Assembly (NCBI RefSeq): GCF_013618475.1
Contig: NZ_JABJVN010000001.1
Span: forward strand, 124,001 to 188,000
DNA length: 64,000 bases
Direction of reading: 5' to 3'
From: Saccharibacillus deserti
GTDB lineage: Bacteria > Bacillota > Bacilli > Paenibacillales > Paenibacillaceae
Of this stretch, positions 8,558 to 17,522 are shown in pieces. Below the pieces are notes generated by a model that did not search any database, was not told the origin of the DNA, and was given only the letters and a program-made list of their open reading frames with translations. Position numbers and translations under genes: made by a program. The stretch's first letter is position 1, and every line of letters begins with the position of its first letter.

Positions 8558-9688
8558 ATGAGCATACTGATCGTCGACGATTCGATGATGAACCTCGCTT
8601 ATTTCAAGCAGGTACTGTCGGAAGCCGGTTACTCGGGCATCGAGACGGCTTCCTCGGCGGAGCAGGCACTCGAACGGCTCGGCATGAGCGGAGGGCGCGT
8701 TCCTCGCAAAGCCGCGGCTTTCGACCTGATTCTGCTCGATATCGTCATGCCGGATATAGACGGAATCGAAGCCTGCCGCCTAATCAAAGAATGTCCGCCC
8801 TATACCGACCTGCCTATTATTTTCCTGACGGGCGACCGCAGGCACTTTAAGGAAGCGTTCGGAGCGGGGGGAATGGATTTTATCGAAAAAGGAGCGCCCG
8901 AATACGAACTGCTCGCACGCGTTCAATCGGCGATCCGCCTCAAAAAGGAAACCGATATTCGCAAAAGCCGCGAAATCGGTCTTGTCAAAGAACTGCAGCT
9001 TGCCAAACGGGTCCAAAAAACCGTTCTGCCCCCGCCGATGATCGAGCCGGGGATCGAAATCCACGCCCAGTATATCCAATCGGACGAAGTGTCCGGCGAT
9101 ATGTTCTACTGGACGCGGATCGACGACAAACGCTGCGGGGTCATGCTGATCGATGTGGCGGGACACGGTTTGTCGTCCGCACTGATCAGTATGTCCGTCC
9201 GTTCGCTGCTGGACGGCATAGTCAAGCGGATTTCCGATCCGTCCCAAGTCTGCCTGGAACTCAACAAACAGGTGTGCAGCCTGTTTGGCGGCAGCCGGGA
9301 TTCCATTTATCTGACCGCCATTTATTTGCTGATCGACCAGGAAGCCCGGGAAATCCGCTACTTCAACGCCGGACATCCGCCGGGTCTTTTTTTTCAGACC
9401 GATCGTAAAGCGCATTATCTGGAAAGTACGGGCGTGCCTCTGGGCATCCGTAAAACGATCAAAGGAGCCAGCGGCATCTGCCATTATGAAGGTTCGGGAA
9501 AAATTCTGCTGTACACCGACGGGCTGGTTGAGACTCCCCGGCAGTCGATCCGTGCGGGAATCGGTCAGTTGGAGCAGTACGCATCCCGAATCCGGTATCT
9601 GCCGAACGATCGTTTTACCGAGAAGCTGGCGGTGCTCGGGCGGGGCAAAAGCGATGACGTCTGTATCGTATCCATTCAATTGAATTGA
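8558..9688 (+). CDS. Response regulator fused to a PP2C (RsbU/SpoIIE-type) serine phosphatase
   Basis: 376 residues. Residues 1-125 are a receiver domain with the acidic pair D7-D8, phospho-acceptor D61 (LLDIVMPD), T91 and K111. After a linker helix (about 130-160) comes a PP2C domain with the metal motifs SDEVSGDMF and DVAGHGLSSA and the C-terminal KSDDVC. Such proteins dephosphorylate an anti-anti-sigma partner when a sensor kinase phosphorylates the receiver. The next gene would encode an RsbW/RsbT-like ATP-binding partner but is broken here. GGAGGAG precedes the ATG by eight bases. No histidine kinase is adjacent. Confidence 0.9.
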   Translation: MSILIVDDSMMNLAYFKQVLSEAGYSGIETASSAEQALERLGMSGGRVPRKAAAFDLILLDIVMPDIDGIEACRLIKECPPYTDLPIIFLTGDRRHFKEAFGAGGMDFIEKGAPEYELLARVQSAIRLKKETDIRKSREIGLVKELQLAKRVQKTVLPPPMIEPGIEIHAQYIQSDEVSGDMFYWTRIDDKRCGVMLIDVAGHGLSSALISMSVRSLLDGIVKRISDPSQVCLELNKQVCSLFGGSRDSIYLTAIYLLIDQEAREIRYFNAGHPPGLFFQTDRKAHYLESTGVPLGIRKTIKGASGICHYEGSGKILLYTDGLVETPRQSIRAGIGQLEQYASRIRYLPNDRFTEKLAVLGRGKSDDVCIVSIQLN

Positions 9689-9713
9689 GACGCGATTCGG
9701 CCGAAAGGAAGGA

Positions 9714-10635
9714 ATGTCGGTGGAAAGATCCATTACACGAGCCAAAAGTGCCGAGACGGCAGTCGAAGAAGCGCTGAAGCTCTTGGCCGTCAATCGGGAA
9801 TCCGTACAGATCGAAATTATCGAACCGGGCGGCCGAGAAGTGCTGGGTTTGGGCAGCCGTCCGCAGAAACGGCAGCGTTTTCTATAGAAGAACGGCCGGC
9901 TGCCGCTCCGCAGCCCGAAGCGGATATCGTCCGGCTGGCGCGCCGGGCCCAGGTGGAACAGACTTCGTTCTACGAGATTTTGCCCTGCGAAAAACGGACT
10001 TACGAAGCGCACTTTTATCCGGAACACGGAGAAGCCCGGATCGTGCTGACGGATATTACGCCGGCGATCGCTTACCGGGAGAAACTGCACGAAGAGACGA
10101 TGCTGTCGTACCGGGAGATCATGTCGGCGCTCTCGTCCGGCAAAGTCTCGCTCTGCCGACGGAGCAGGAACTGCTTGACCGACTGGGTGGGCGTTTAGCT
10201 GCGATTCAGGTCACCGAGCGCACGGATGCAGGGCGAAGCCGGGATCTGGCGGCGGGATTCATGCAGCCGGGAGATCCCAAACGCATCAGGCAGATCAAGC
10301 TGGCGGCATCCGAAGCGGCCACCAACGTGCTCAAGCACGCTTTGGGCGGCGAAGTCACTTTGTTTGTCCGCGAACACGCACTGCAGGTGCTGGTCCGCGA
10401 CGACGGTTCGGGTATTGCGCTGCACGAACTGCCCAAGACGTTTGCCGTTTCCGGCTGCAGCAGCAAAAAGTCGCTTGGACGCGGCTTTGGCGTCATGTAT
10501 GCTTCGGCCGACCGGATATTTTTGCATACGGATGCCAAAGGCACATAGGTACTGCTGGAATTCGACGGCATCCAGAATGTCGGCGAAACCGTCCCCGAAC
10601 CGGGAGACGCGCAGGCACAGGGAATATCGCGCTAG
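9714..10635 (+). pseudogene. Broken PAS-like / HATPase (RsbW-type) gene, two frameshifts and one stop
   Basis: Reading across three frames gives one coherent protein. The first 50 codons from ATG 9714 resemble a Jag-N-like fold (AVEEALKLL ... EIIEPGG). A -1 shift near 9863 leads into a PAS-like end (ARIVLTDITPAIAYREKL). A second -1 shift near 10150 leads into an HATPase domain with an N box (KLAASEAATNVLKHA), G1 (LVRDDGSGI) and G2 (GRGFGVMY). An in-frame TAG at 10546-10548 then precedes the last 28 codons. It lies 25 bases after the PP2C gene and was probably its partner. Real decay and assembly error cannot be separated by eye. Confidence 0.75.
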
Positions 10636-10659
10636 ATGTCGAACGGGATAGAGCAAGAA

Positions 10660-10684
10660 GCGGACCTGCAGGTCCGCTTTTTTT
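10660..10684 (+). terminator. Intrinsic terminator after the PP2C locus
   Basis: Perfect palindrome GCGGACCTGCAGGTCCGC followed by seven T residues. Confidence 0.85.
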
Positions 10685-10843
10685 GTGCAATCCAGAATGA
10701 ACGACCGAGGCTGCTTATCAATCTTTTGGATAAGCGAATCGAAAAACTCTATTAGCCCCGCCGTGTTTCCGGTGATAAAGTTAACAGCAATCAATCCCGA
10801 GTAAACAAATCGGTGATATGTACTTAAAGCGGGGGTGCCGAAA

Positions 10844-11371
10844 ATGAGTGAAATTTACCGGAGAGCCGAAGCGCGGGATGCGGAGCGGCTGGTCGATATT
10901 ACGTACCGGGCTTACAAGGTGATCCGCGAGCTGGGTCTGCACTGGCCCGCAGCCCATGCCGATCTGCCGTTGGTGCTGCAAAACATTGGGGAGAACGAAT
11001 GTTACCTGCTGGAAGCGGACGGTGTCCCGGTTGCTACGTTGACCCTCTCCACCAACGGGGAAAGCAAAGCGATTACGGACCTTCCTTTTTTCAAATGGTT
11101 CGCAGCCGATCCGGCCCTTTCCGGTAAAGGGTACGGGGGCCGGCTGATCGATTGGGTCGAGCGCGAGATTGTATGGGGCCGATACGGACACCGCGAAGTG
11201 ACGCTGGCGACGGCGCAAAAGCATCCCTGGTTGGTGCAGATGTACGAACGCCGCGGATATGAACGCATTCTGGAGATCGATACGAAGAACGGGGACGGCA
11301 TCATGTACCTGTTCCGCAAAAACATCGCCGATTACCGCTATTCCGATCCATACGCCATTCAAAGGGGATAA
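10844..11371 (+). CDS. GNAT acetyltransferase, YtmI-like (sulfur amino-acid locus)
   Basis: 175 residues with the GNAT acetyl-CoA loop at DPALSGKGYGGRLIDW and a C-terminal MYERRGYERI strand. Position directly before a cystine-type ABC transporter and an amidohydrolase copies the B. subtilis ytm operon. There YtmI (SnaA) N-acetylates S-modified cysteines such as S-(2-succino)cysteine so that they can be broken down. GGGGG at 10831-10835 fits the ATG at 10844 better than the in-frame GTG at 10835. It is separated from the lipoprotein gene by six bases. Substrate is inferred from context. Confidence 0.82.
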   Translation: MSEIYRRAEARDAERLVDITYRAYKVIRELGLHWPAAHADLPLVLQNIGENECYLLEADGVPVATLTLSTNGESKAITDLPFFKWFAADPALSGKGYGGRLIDWVEREIVWGRYGHREVTLATAQKHPWLVQMYERRGYERILEIDTKNGDGIMYLFRKNIADYRYSDPYAIQRG

Positions 11372-11377
11372 ATAAAA

Positions 11378-12241
11378 ATGAAGATCGAGACGGGCGCAAG
11401 AAAAAGAAAAAACGGGTTGATCGTATCCGCACTGGGTTTGATGCTGCTGGCTTCCGGCTGCGGAGCAAGCGGAGAAAAGACGGCACAGGCATCCGGCTCG
11501 GCCGCGGACGCGTCCGGCGAGAAGGTTACGAAGATCGTGGTCGGCACGGGAACCGGATTCCCGCAGGTCTGCTTCCTGGACGAGAACGGCAAGCTGACCG
11601 GCTTTGACGTCGAACTGCTGCGCAAGATCGACGAGCGGCTGCCGCAGTACGAGTTCGAATTCCAGACGATGGATTTCGGCAACCTGCTGCTGAGCCTGGA
11701 GACGGACAAGATCGATCTCGTCGCCCATGTCATGGAGAAAAATCCGGAGCGCGAGCAGAAATATGCGTTCAACACCGAAGCGTACGCGCATTGGCGCAAC
11801 CGGATCGTCGTCGCCAAAAACAACGATTCCATCCATACGCTCGATGATCTTCAAGGCAAAAAAGTGCTGACCAGCGCCACGAGCGCCGAAGCGCAGATCG
11901 TTGAGAACTACAACAAGGAACATGGCGCCAAGATCCATGTCGTCTATCAAAGCGGTCAGGCCAACGATACGGTCAGCCAGATTGCTTCCGGACGCGTCGA
12001 CGCGACTATCGCGGCCGATTTCGTGGTTCCGGTTATCGATCCGCAGGGCCAGCTCAAGCAGGTGGGCGAAGAACTCACGTCCGACGATGTGCTGTACGTA
12101 TTCCGCAAAGACGATGCCGACTCCGCGGCACTGTCGGGCGCCGTCGACGGAGCGGTAAAAGAACTCAAACAAGACGGCACACTAAGCGATCTGAGCGTGG
12201 AATGGCTGGGCAGCGACGTCACGGGCGATCATGCTAAATAA
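11378..12241 (+). CDS. Amino-acid ABC transporter substrate-binding lipoprotein (TcyJ/TcyK type)
   Basis: 287 residues. A lysine-rich start and hydrophobic stretch end in the lipobox LLASGC, so it is lipid-anchored at the outer face of the membrane. The body is a SBP_bac_3 fold: an early FPQVCFLDENGKLTGFDVEL segment, then KIDLVAHVMEKNPEREQKYAF, the usual pattern of polar amino-acid binding proteins. B. subtilis carries two such proteins (TcyJ, TcyK) in the ytm operon; only one is present here. Co-transcribed with the GNAT gene and the three transporter genes downstream. Cystine or S-substituted cysteine is the likely ligand. Confidence 0.87.
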   Translation: MKIETGARKRKNGLIVSALGLMLLASGCGASGEKTAQASGSAADASGEKVTKIVVGTGTGFPQVCFLDENGKLTGFDVELLRKIDERLPQYEFEFQTMDFGNLLLSLETDKIDLVAHVMEKNPEREQKYAFNTEAYAHWRNRIVVAKNNDSIHTLDDLQGKKVLTSATSAEAQIVENYNKEHGAKIHVVYQSGQANDTVSQIASGRVDATIAADFVVPVIDPQGQLKQVGEELTSDDVLYVFRKDDADSAALSGAVDGAVKELKQDGTLSDLSVEWLGSDVTGDHAK

Positions 12242-12318
12242 AAGAAGAACAGAGTCCTTTCGTTGACGCATGCAGATAACCCACCCGGAAGTCCGGGGTA
12301 AAGGAAAGGAGATTGTCG

Positions 12319-13101
12319 ATGGGCGCACCTTTTGAAATCGGCTACGTCTTTTCGTTCCTGCCGAAGCTGCTGGAGACGCTGGGCGTTACGCTCCTGATCG
12401 TAGCCGGTTCGCTGCTGACGGGGATCGTGGCCGGATTTCTGGTCGCGCTGCCCCGCATGTACAAGATTCCGGTACTGCGCACGCTGTCCGGTCTGTATCT
12501 GTCTTTTTTTCGCGGCACGCCGATTCTGATCCAGCTGTTCTTGTTCTATTACGGACTGCCGGAACTGCTGAAGCCGCTCGGTTTCGACTTGAGCCGCGCA
12601 CCGGTGCTGTTCTTCGTCATTCTCGCGTATGGACTGCATACCGGCGCCTACGCGGCAGAGATGATTCGCGCTTCGGTCGAAGCGGTGGACCGGGGGCAGG
12701 TCGAAGCGGCTTACGCGTCGGGCATGACTTCTTACCGGGCGTTCTCCCGGATTGTTCTGCCCCAGGCGCTTGCCATCGCGGTACCGGTCTTCTCGAATCT
12801 GGTCATCGCGCTGCTCAAAGACACTTCGCTTGCCTTTACGCTCGGAGTGATGGAAATGACGGGCAAAGCGCAGACGCTCGGCACGCTGACCCAGCATTTT
12901 TTCGAGACGTATATCGCGCTGGCGCTTATCTATCTGGTCATCAGTTTCACGCTCGAAAAGGTACTGCTGGCCGCCGAACAACGATTGAAACGTCATGAAG
13001 CACGCGAAGAGAAAGCCGGCCGCAGCTTCAAACTGAGACGAAAAGGCTCGTACCGGGCCGTGCTGGCGGATATCGATGCCGGAAAAGGAGGGAGACTCTG
13101 A
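12319..13101 (+). CDS. tcyL: Amino-acid ABC transporter permease (TcyL type)
   Basis: 260 residues, about five membrane helices, with the EAA cytoplasmic loop EAAYASGMTSYRAFSRIVLP that docks the ATPase. It belongs to the HisM/GlnP family of polar amino-acid permeases. The C-terminal 40 residues (RHEAREEKAGRSFKLRRK) form a basic cytoplasmic tail. GGAAAGGAG places the start at ATG 12319; an in-frame TTG six bases earlier is too close. Its stop overlaps the next start by one base. The symbol follows B. subtilis by context and is not proven. Confidence 0.85.
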   Translation: MGAPFEIGYVFSFLPKLLETLGVTLLIVAGSLLTGIVAGFLVALPRMYKIPVLRTLSGLYLSFFRGTPILIQLFLFYYGLPELLKPLGFDLSRAPVLFFVILAYGLHTGAYAAEMIRASVEAVDRGQVEAAYASGMTSYRAFSRIVLPQALAIAVPVFSNLVIALLKDTSLAFTLGVMEMTGKAQTLGTLTQHFFETYIALALIYLVISFTLEKVLLAAEQRLKRHEAREEKAGRSFKLRRKGSYRAVLADIDAGKGGRL

Positions 13102-13811
13102 TGCAGCTTGATCCTTCGTTTATTTGGACGGCGTTCTGGCAAATTTTTCGCGCAATTCCGACCACGCTGTCAATCACGGTCGTGTCGGTGCTGCTCGGTT
13201 TTGCGATCGGAACGGTAACGGCCCTGGTCCGTCTGTACCGGGTTCCGGTGCTGTCGCAGATGGCGTCGGCTTACGTCACGTTCATTCGCGGTACGCCGAT
13301 GCTGACGCATCTGCTGTTGATCTACTTCGGTCTGCCGATGCTGATCGACGGATTGGCCGAATCGTTCGGCTGGAGCTTCCGCTCCGTGTCGATTCCCATG
13401 ATCGGCTTCGCTTACATTTCGTTCTCGATCACGGCCGGCGCCTATATGTCGGAAGTGGTGAGGGCCGGCATGCAGGCGGTCGATCGCGGACAGGTCGAAG
13501 CGGCCCATTCCGTCGGAATGACCTCGTTTCAGGCACTGCGCCGGATCTCGTTTCCGCAGGCTTTGGCCGCCGCGCTGCCGAACCTGGCCAACTCGGTGAT
13601 CGGGATGCTGCACGGTTCGACGCTCGCTTTTGCCGTGTCGGTGGTCGACATCAATGCGCAGGCGCAGATCGTCGCTTCGACCAATTGGAAATTTTTCGAA
13701 GCTTACCTGGCGGCGGCTTTGATCTTCTGGGGGTTGACGGCGCTGATCGAACGCGCCGCGGCGCTGATCGAGAAACGGGTCGGTGCTTACAATCGGGGAG
13801 GTGTGGCATGA
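13101..13811 (+). CDS. tcyM: Amino-acid ABC transporter permease (TcyM type)
   Basis: 236 residues, same family as its upstream partner, with the EAA loop [20 protein letters not shown]. The two permeases form the membrane heterodimer of the importer. It overlaps the upstream gene (TGATG) and the ATPase gene (ATGA), indicating translational coupling. Confidence 0.86.
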   Translation: MQLDPSFIWTAFWQIFRAIPTTLSITVVSVLLGFAIGTVTALVRLYRVPVLSQMASAYVTFIRGTPMLTHLLLIYFGLPMLIDGLAESFGWSFRSVSIPMIGFAYISFSITAGAYMSEVVRAGMQAVDRGQVEAAHSVGMTSFQALRRISFPQALAAALPNLANSVIGMLHGSTLAFAVSVVDINAQAQIVASTNWKFFEAYLAAALIFWGLTALIERAAALIEKRVGAYNRGGVA

Positions 13812-14560
13812 TCGAATTGAAAAGGATCTCAAAATCGTTCGGACGCCACCGGGTGCTCCAGGATATCAGTCTGAGTGTCAAGACGGGGGAGGTGGTCGTG
13901 ATTCTCGGACCCAGCGGGTCGGGGAAGACGACTCTGCTGCGCTGCGTCAATTATCTCGAAAAGCCGGCCAGCGGCGAGATCGCGATAGGCGATTTCAAGA
14001 TGGACTGCTCGCAGGCCAAGCGCGGCGATATTCTGCGATTGCGGCGCAAAACGGCGATGGTCTTCCAGCAGTACAATCTGTTCCGTCACAAAACGGCGCT
14101 GGAAAACGTAATGGAAGCTCTGCTTGTCGTCAAAAAGATGCCGGCCGCCGAAGCGCGGAGCCGCAGCGTCGCCCTGCTTGAAAAAGTCGGCCTCGGCGGC
14201 AAGTTGGACGAGTATCCGAGCCGCCTGTCCGGCGGCCAGCAGCAGCGGGTCGGCATTGCCCGGGCGCTTGCGCTCGAACCGGAAGTGATCCTGTTCGACG
14301 AGCCGACATCCGCCCTCGACCCCGAGCTGGTCGGCGAAGTTCTGGAGGTCATCCGCGATATCGCCCGCGAAGGGATCACCATGATCGTCGTGACCCACGA
14401 AATGGGCTTCGCCCGCGACGTGGCCAACCGCGTCGTCTTTATGGACGGCGGCGTGGTGGTCGAAGAAGGCACGCCCGACGACGTGTTTCAGCATCCGCAG
14501 GAAGAACGGACGAAGCAGTTCCTTCGCCGGATCACCCCAGAAGCTAACTGGGTGATTTAG
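13808..14560 (+). CDS. tcyN: Amino-acid ABC transporter ATP-binding protein (TcyN type)
   Basis: 250 residues. Walker [11 protein letters not shown]-loop FQQYNLF, signature LSGGQQQRV, Walker [12 protein letters not shown] and switch histidine THEMGFA are all intact. It energises the two permeases before it. The start is the ATG at 13808, overlapping the permease stop by four bases; a longer open frame upstream only shadows that permease. Confidence 0.92.
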   Translation: MIELKRISKSFGRHRVLQDISLSVKTGEVVVILGPSGSGKTTLLRCVNYLEKPASGEIAIGDFKMDCSQAKRGDILRLRRKTAMVFQQYNLFRHKTALENVMEALLVVKKMPAAEARSRSVALLEKVGLGGKLDEYPSRLSGGQQQRVGIARALALEPEVILFDEPTSALDPELVGEVLEVIRDIAREGITMIVVTHEMGFARDVANRVVFMDGGVVVEEGTPDDVFQHPQEERTKQFLRRITPEANWVI

Positions 14561-14666
14561 TGCGTTGAACGAAATCTGCCGAAGCCTACGAGTAGGCGCG
14601 ATTGCGTTCGACGTGCCGGACTTCGGCAAAGCCGTGTAAGCCCAGTCGAGAAAAGAGGCTGTGCCG

Positions 14667-15137
14667 ATGACTCGTGTCAGAGAATCCTTGTTCAATCCGG
14701 CAGACCCGCTTCGCATCGACGAAGCCAAGCCGGCGCACTCTCCGGATGCCGGGCTGCCCGCTTCTGTCGATTCGGGGTCCGAACCTTCGCTTGTCTCCGA
14801 ATCCGAAGAATGGATCGCGATCCGGCGCCATCTGCACCGGTATCCGGAGCTGTCCGGCGAGGAATACGAGACGACTGCCTATCTGCGGGAGCGCTTGGAG
14901 AATCTTGGCATCCGGATTGTCAATTACGGCCTTGAGACCGGTGTGATCGCCGAGATCGGCAGCGGAGAAGGTCCGATTGCCGCGCTTCGCGCCGATATCG
15001 ACACGCTGCCGATCGAAGAAGAAACCGGGCTGGAGTATACTTCTGTCCATCCCGGCAAGATACATGCCTGCGGCCACGATTTCCATGCCGCCGCGCTGAT
15101 CCGTGCGGCCCAGGCCGAAGAAAGCCGCCGTGTCTAA
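14667..15137 (+). pseudogene. Truncated M20 amidohydrolase (YtnL/SndA-like)
   Basis: 156 codons of a family usually near 380-400. The intact part has the N-terminal M20 features: IRRHLHRYPELSGEEYETT, a metal-binding CGHDFH motif, and the ALRADIDTLPI loop. It stops a few residues after the CGHDFH motif, so the catalytic glutamate, later ligands and the dimerisation domain are missing. AAAGAGG supports ATG 14667. In B. subtilis the same operon position encodes the deacetylase that frees the amino acid after oxidation, so the pathway's last step is probably lost here. Confidence 0.82.
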
Positions 15138-15190
15138 GTGCCGCGATCTGCTGCAAAACGTCAACAAAGCGGCGTGAAAAAAGCATAAGA

Positions 15191-15222
15191 AAAAGCCCGT
15201 TCGCATGTGCGAACGGGCTTTT
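15191..15222 (-). terminator. Bidirectional terminator between the amidohydrolase remnant and tRNA-Pro
   Basis: Stem AAAAGCCCGTTCGCA / TGCGAACGGGCTTTT with a two-base loop. It lies just downstream of the tRNA on the minus strand and of the amidohydrolase remnant on the plus strand. Confidence 0.85.
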
Positions 15223-15236
15223 GACGCTATAACGGA

Positions 15237-15310
15237 TCGGGATGACACGATTTGAACATGCGACCCCCTGGTCCCAAACCAGGTGCTCTACCAAGCTGAG
15301 CTACATCCCG
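15237..15310 (-). tRNA. tRNA-Pro (anticodon UGG)
   Basis: A 74-base cloverleaf on the minus strand. The acceptor stem is CGGGATG / CATCCCG with discriminator A, and the anticodon loop TTTGGGA reads TGG. The T-loop TTCAAAT is present. CCA is not encoded. It has its own strong promoter and a terminator downstream. Confidence 0.95.
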
Positions 15311-15335
15311 AAATAAATAATTCCTACAGCATTAG

Positions 15336-15364
15336 ATTATACGTACTTCTAACCTAGCTGTCAA
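15336..15364 (-). promoter_or_regulatory. Sigma-A promoter of tRNA-Pro
   Basis: Minus strand TTGACA - 17 bases - TATAAT, both hexamers perfect, ending 26 bases before the mature tRNA 5' end. Confidence 0.9.
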
Positions 15365-15528
15365 CTATTTTTTCGGAATAAACTTTCGGGAGCCGATTTT
15401 TCGGAAAACGCGCACAAGAAAGACCTACGGAACCGGCGGGCCGAAACGGGGCGCCGCTCTGCCGGTTCGCGTATATGGTTTGGAAAATGGGGCAGGGCTG
15501 CTCGATTTGCGGGATGGCGGGACTTGTC

Positions 15529-16476
15529 TTACGCGAGCTTCTCCCAGTCATACGCGCGAATCCGCTCGTACTCGCTTTGCGTAATCCCGAGCACGGTGCC
15601 GTGCTTGAAGCCGTAAGGGAAGCTGAAGCTTGCGTCGGACCGGATAAACCGCCCGTCCGCCAAACTGTCCGCGATAAACGGAACGTAACCCTGGCCTTCG
15701 CCTTCCACGCCGTAGAAATCGAGCATGAGGCACCATTTGCCGTCGCGCAGCCGGAACGCGGTGGGAGCTTCATAGACGCCCTGCTCAAGCTTGGCCATTT
15801 CTTCGTCAAAAGCAGTATTGCGCACATAATCGTCGCCCGTCAGCGAAGAGCCTTTTTCCAGGATCAGCGTCTCGGGATTGGCTTCGCTTTTGAGGAACCG
15901 GTAGAACAAGCCGTCTTCTTCGTAGATCGCCGAGTCGATAACGCCGCTGTCCGCTTTGCGGCAGAGCAGCTTCGGTTCGGTAAAATGTTCGAAGTCCCGG
16001 GTGCGGGAATAATAGATGGCTTTCGGACCGTAATCGTTGGACGCATGCGAAGACGACCAGTGCAGGACGTAATCGCCTTTTTGCGGGTCGCGAATGATAT
16101 CGGGCGCCCACAGGCAGCCGAAATCCTCGCTGCCTAGCTCGATCAGCCGCTGCTCCGACCAGTTGACGAGATCGTCCGACGACCAGAGCGACAGACTTTT
16201 GCTTCCGCCGGTTCCGATGTTGGCCCAATCCCCTTTGTATTTGCCGTGAAAAGAGTTCGCCAAGCTGAGGTCGGTCGCAAGAATATGGAACCTGCCTTCG
16301 TCCGTACGGACGATCGTATGGTCGCGTACCCCTTTTTCCCCGAGCACGCTTTCCAGGATCGGCCGTCCGCCGTTCACCTGTTCCCAATGAAAGCCGTCCG
16401 TGCTGAGCGCGAAGTACACCTGCTCGCCGTCCGGCGTCTTTTTTTCTTTAAAATGCACGAATAGGTAAGCGTCCAA
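15529..16476 (-). CDS. Glycoside hydrolase family 43-like enzyme
   Basis: 315 residues in a five-bladed beta-propeller pattern typical of GH43 (alpha-L-arabinofuranosidases and beta-xylosidases). Visible blade motifs are AYLFVHFKEKKTPDGEQVYF, KGVRDHTIVRTDEGRFHILA, FGCLWAPDII, GVIDSAIYEEDGLFYRF and QGVYEAPTAF; the acidic residues in these are the likely catalytic set. No signal peptide is seen, so it is likely cytoplasmic. It is divergent from an AraC regulator at 16601 and fits the arabinoside theme of the first 5 kb. Substrate is not resolvable by eye. Confidence 0.8.
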   Translation of the reverse strand: MDAYLFVHFKEKKTPDGEQVYFALSTDGFHWEQVNGGRPILESVLGEKGVRDHTIVRTDEGRFHILATDLSLANSFHGKYKGDWANIGTGGSKSLSLWSSDDLVNWSEQRLIELGSEDFGCLWAPDIIRDPQKGDYVLHWSSSHASNDYGPKAIYYSRTRDFEHFTEPKLLCRKADSGVIDSAIYEEDGLFYRFLKSEANPETLILEKGSSLTGDDYVRNTAFDEEMAKLEQGVYEAPTAFRLRDGKWCLMLDFYGVEGEGQGYVPFIADSLADGRFIRSDASFSFPYGFKHGTVLGITQSEYERIRAYDWEKLA

Positions 16477-16520
16477 GTTCGATTCCTCTCCTTCGTCGAT
16501 ATCTTTTTCACCTTACCCGT

Positions 16521-16550
16521 TTGCCGAAAGGCGAAGCAATGAATTATAAT
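16521..16550 (+). promoter_or_regulatory. Promoter of the second AraC regulator
   Basis: TTGCCG (16521-16526), 18-base spacer, TATAAT (16545-16550), 50 bases upstream of the ATG. Confidence 0.55.
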
Positions 16551-16600
16551 AGCTAAAAACTGACGGATCGTGCTTGAAAGGCGATTGGAGGAGGGACGCA

Positions 16601-17383
16601 ATGATCCGGTTGGTCAGCTGCGGATGCCGGTTTACGCACCGCGAAGGCATATCGATCGAACGCCCGCACGGTGCGGGAAATTACGCTTTCGTCTTCTTTC
16701 GCTCGAAGGCGGAAGTCACCGTGAACGGACGAAGCCGGCAGGCGGAATCGAATTCGTATATCCTGTTTTCGCCGGACTCGCCCCATGCTTATCGCGACCT
16801 CGAACGGCCTTATGTCAACGACTGGTTTCACTGCGAAGGCGAAGGGCTTGAAGAACTTCTGCGGCGGCTCGGATTTCCGACGGACCGGCTGCTCCCGGCT
16901 TCCGATCCTTCCCTCGTCCCGAGGCATATTCTGGAGCTTCAGAATACCGGGCGGGAAGGGGGGCCTTTTCAGGAAGAGATCGCGGAACTCGAACTGCGCA
17001 GTCTGCTGACCAAACTTGCGGCGGCGCAGGCGCGCGATACGGCTCCGGCCCGGACGCTCCGCTACGCGGAACAATTGTCCCGGCTGCGCGCCGATTTGTA
17101 CGGTTCGCCGGATGCCCGGGTCTCGGTAGAAGAACTGGCATCCCGGGTAAACTTGAGCAAGTCTTACTTTCAACATTTGTACAAAGAAACATTCGGCTGC
17201 TCTGTCGTCACCGACATGATCCGCGGCCGTGTGGAATATGCCAAGTATCTGCTCGCGAGCACCGCTCTGCCCGTCGGAGAAATCGGGAGACTGTGCGGGT
17301 ACGACAGCGAGACGCATTTCATGCGGCAGTTCAAGCAGTTTGCGGGCATGACGCCGGGTGCGTACCGCAAAGGACTGCACTGA
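16601..17383 (+). CDS. AraC-family transcriptional regulator (GH43 locus)
   Basis: 260 residues. An N-terminal cupin-like sensor (residues 10-90, with NSYILFSPDSPHAYRDL) precedes two helix-turn-helix motifs: VSVEELASRVNLSKSYFQHL and EIGRLCGYDSETHFMRQFKQ. GGAGGAGGG four bases before the ATG fixes the start. It is divergent from the GH43 gene and most likely controls it. This kind of AraC-hydrolase pairing is common in Paenibacillaceae sugar loci. Confidence 0.88.
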   Translation: MIRLVSCGCRFTHREGISIERPHGAGNYAFVFFRSKAEVTVNGRSRQAESNSYILFSPDSPHAYRDLERPYVNDWFHCEGEGLEELLRRLGFPTDRLLPASDPSLVPRHILELQNTGREGGPFQEEIAELELRSLLTKLAAAQARDTAPARTLRYAEQLSRLRADLYGSPDARVSVEELASRVNLSKSYFQHLYKETFGCSVVTDMIRGRVEYAKYLLASTALPVGEIGRLCGYDSETHFMRQFKQFAGMTPGAYRKGLH

Positions 17384-17439
17384 AAAATACCCGCAGCCGA
17401 TACCGCTATCGGTGCGCGGTTTGTCGAGCTTCTTTTCCG

Positions 17440-17468
17440 TTGCTTCCGGCAAAAGGGGCGCGTATAAT
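17440..17468 (+). promoter_or_regulatory. Promoter of the LacI-family gene
   Basis: TTGCTT (17440-17445), 17-base spacer, TATAAT (17463-17468). The operator palindrome starts ten bases past the -10, so bound repressor would block initiation. Confidence 0.7.
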
Positions 17469-17478
17469 CGAACCCAAG

Positions 17479-17494
17479 ATGAAACCCGTTTCAT
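17479..17494. promoter_or_regulatory. LacI-type operator 1 (autoregulatory)
   Basis: Perfect 16-bp palindrome ATGAAACCCGTTTCAT (ATGAAAC - CC - GTTTCAT), placed over the start of transcription of the LacI-family gene. A near-identical site lies before the ABC importer at 18682. Confidence 0.75.
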
Positions 17495-17522
17495 AAACGA
17501 AAAATTCCAAGGGGAAAGAGGA

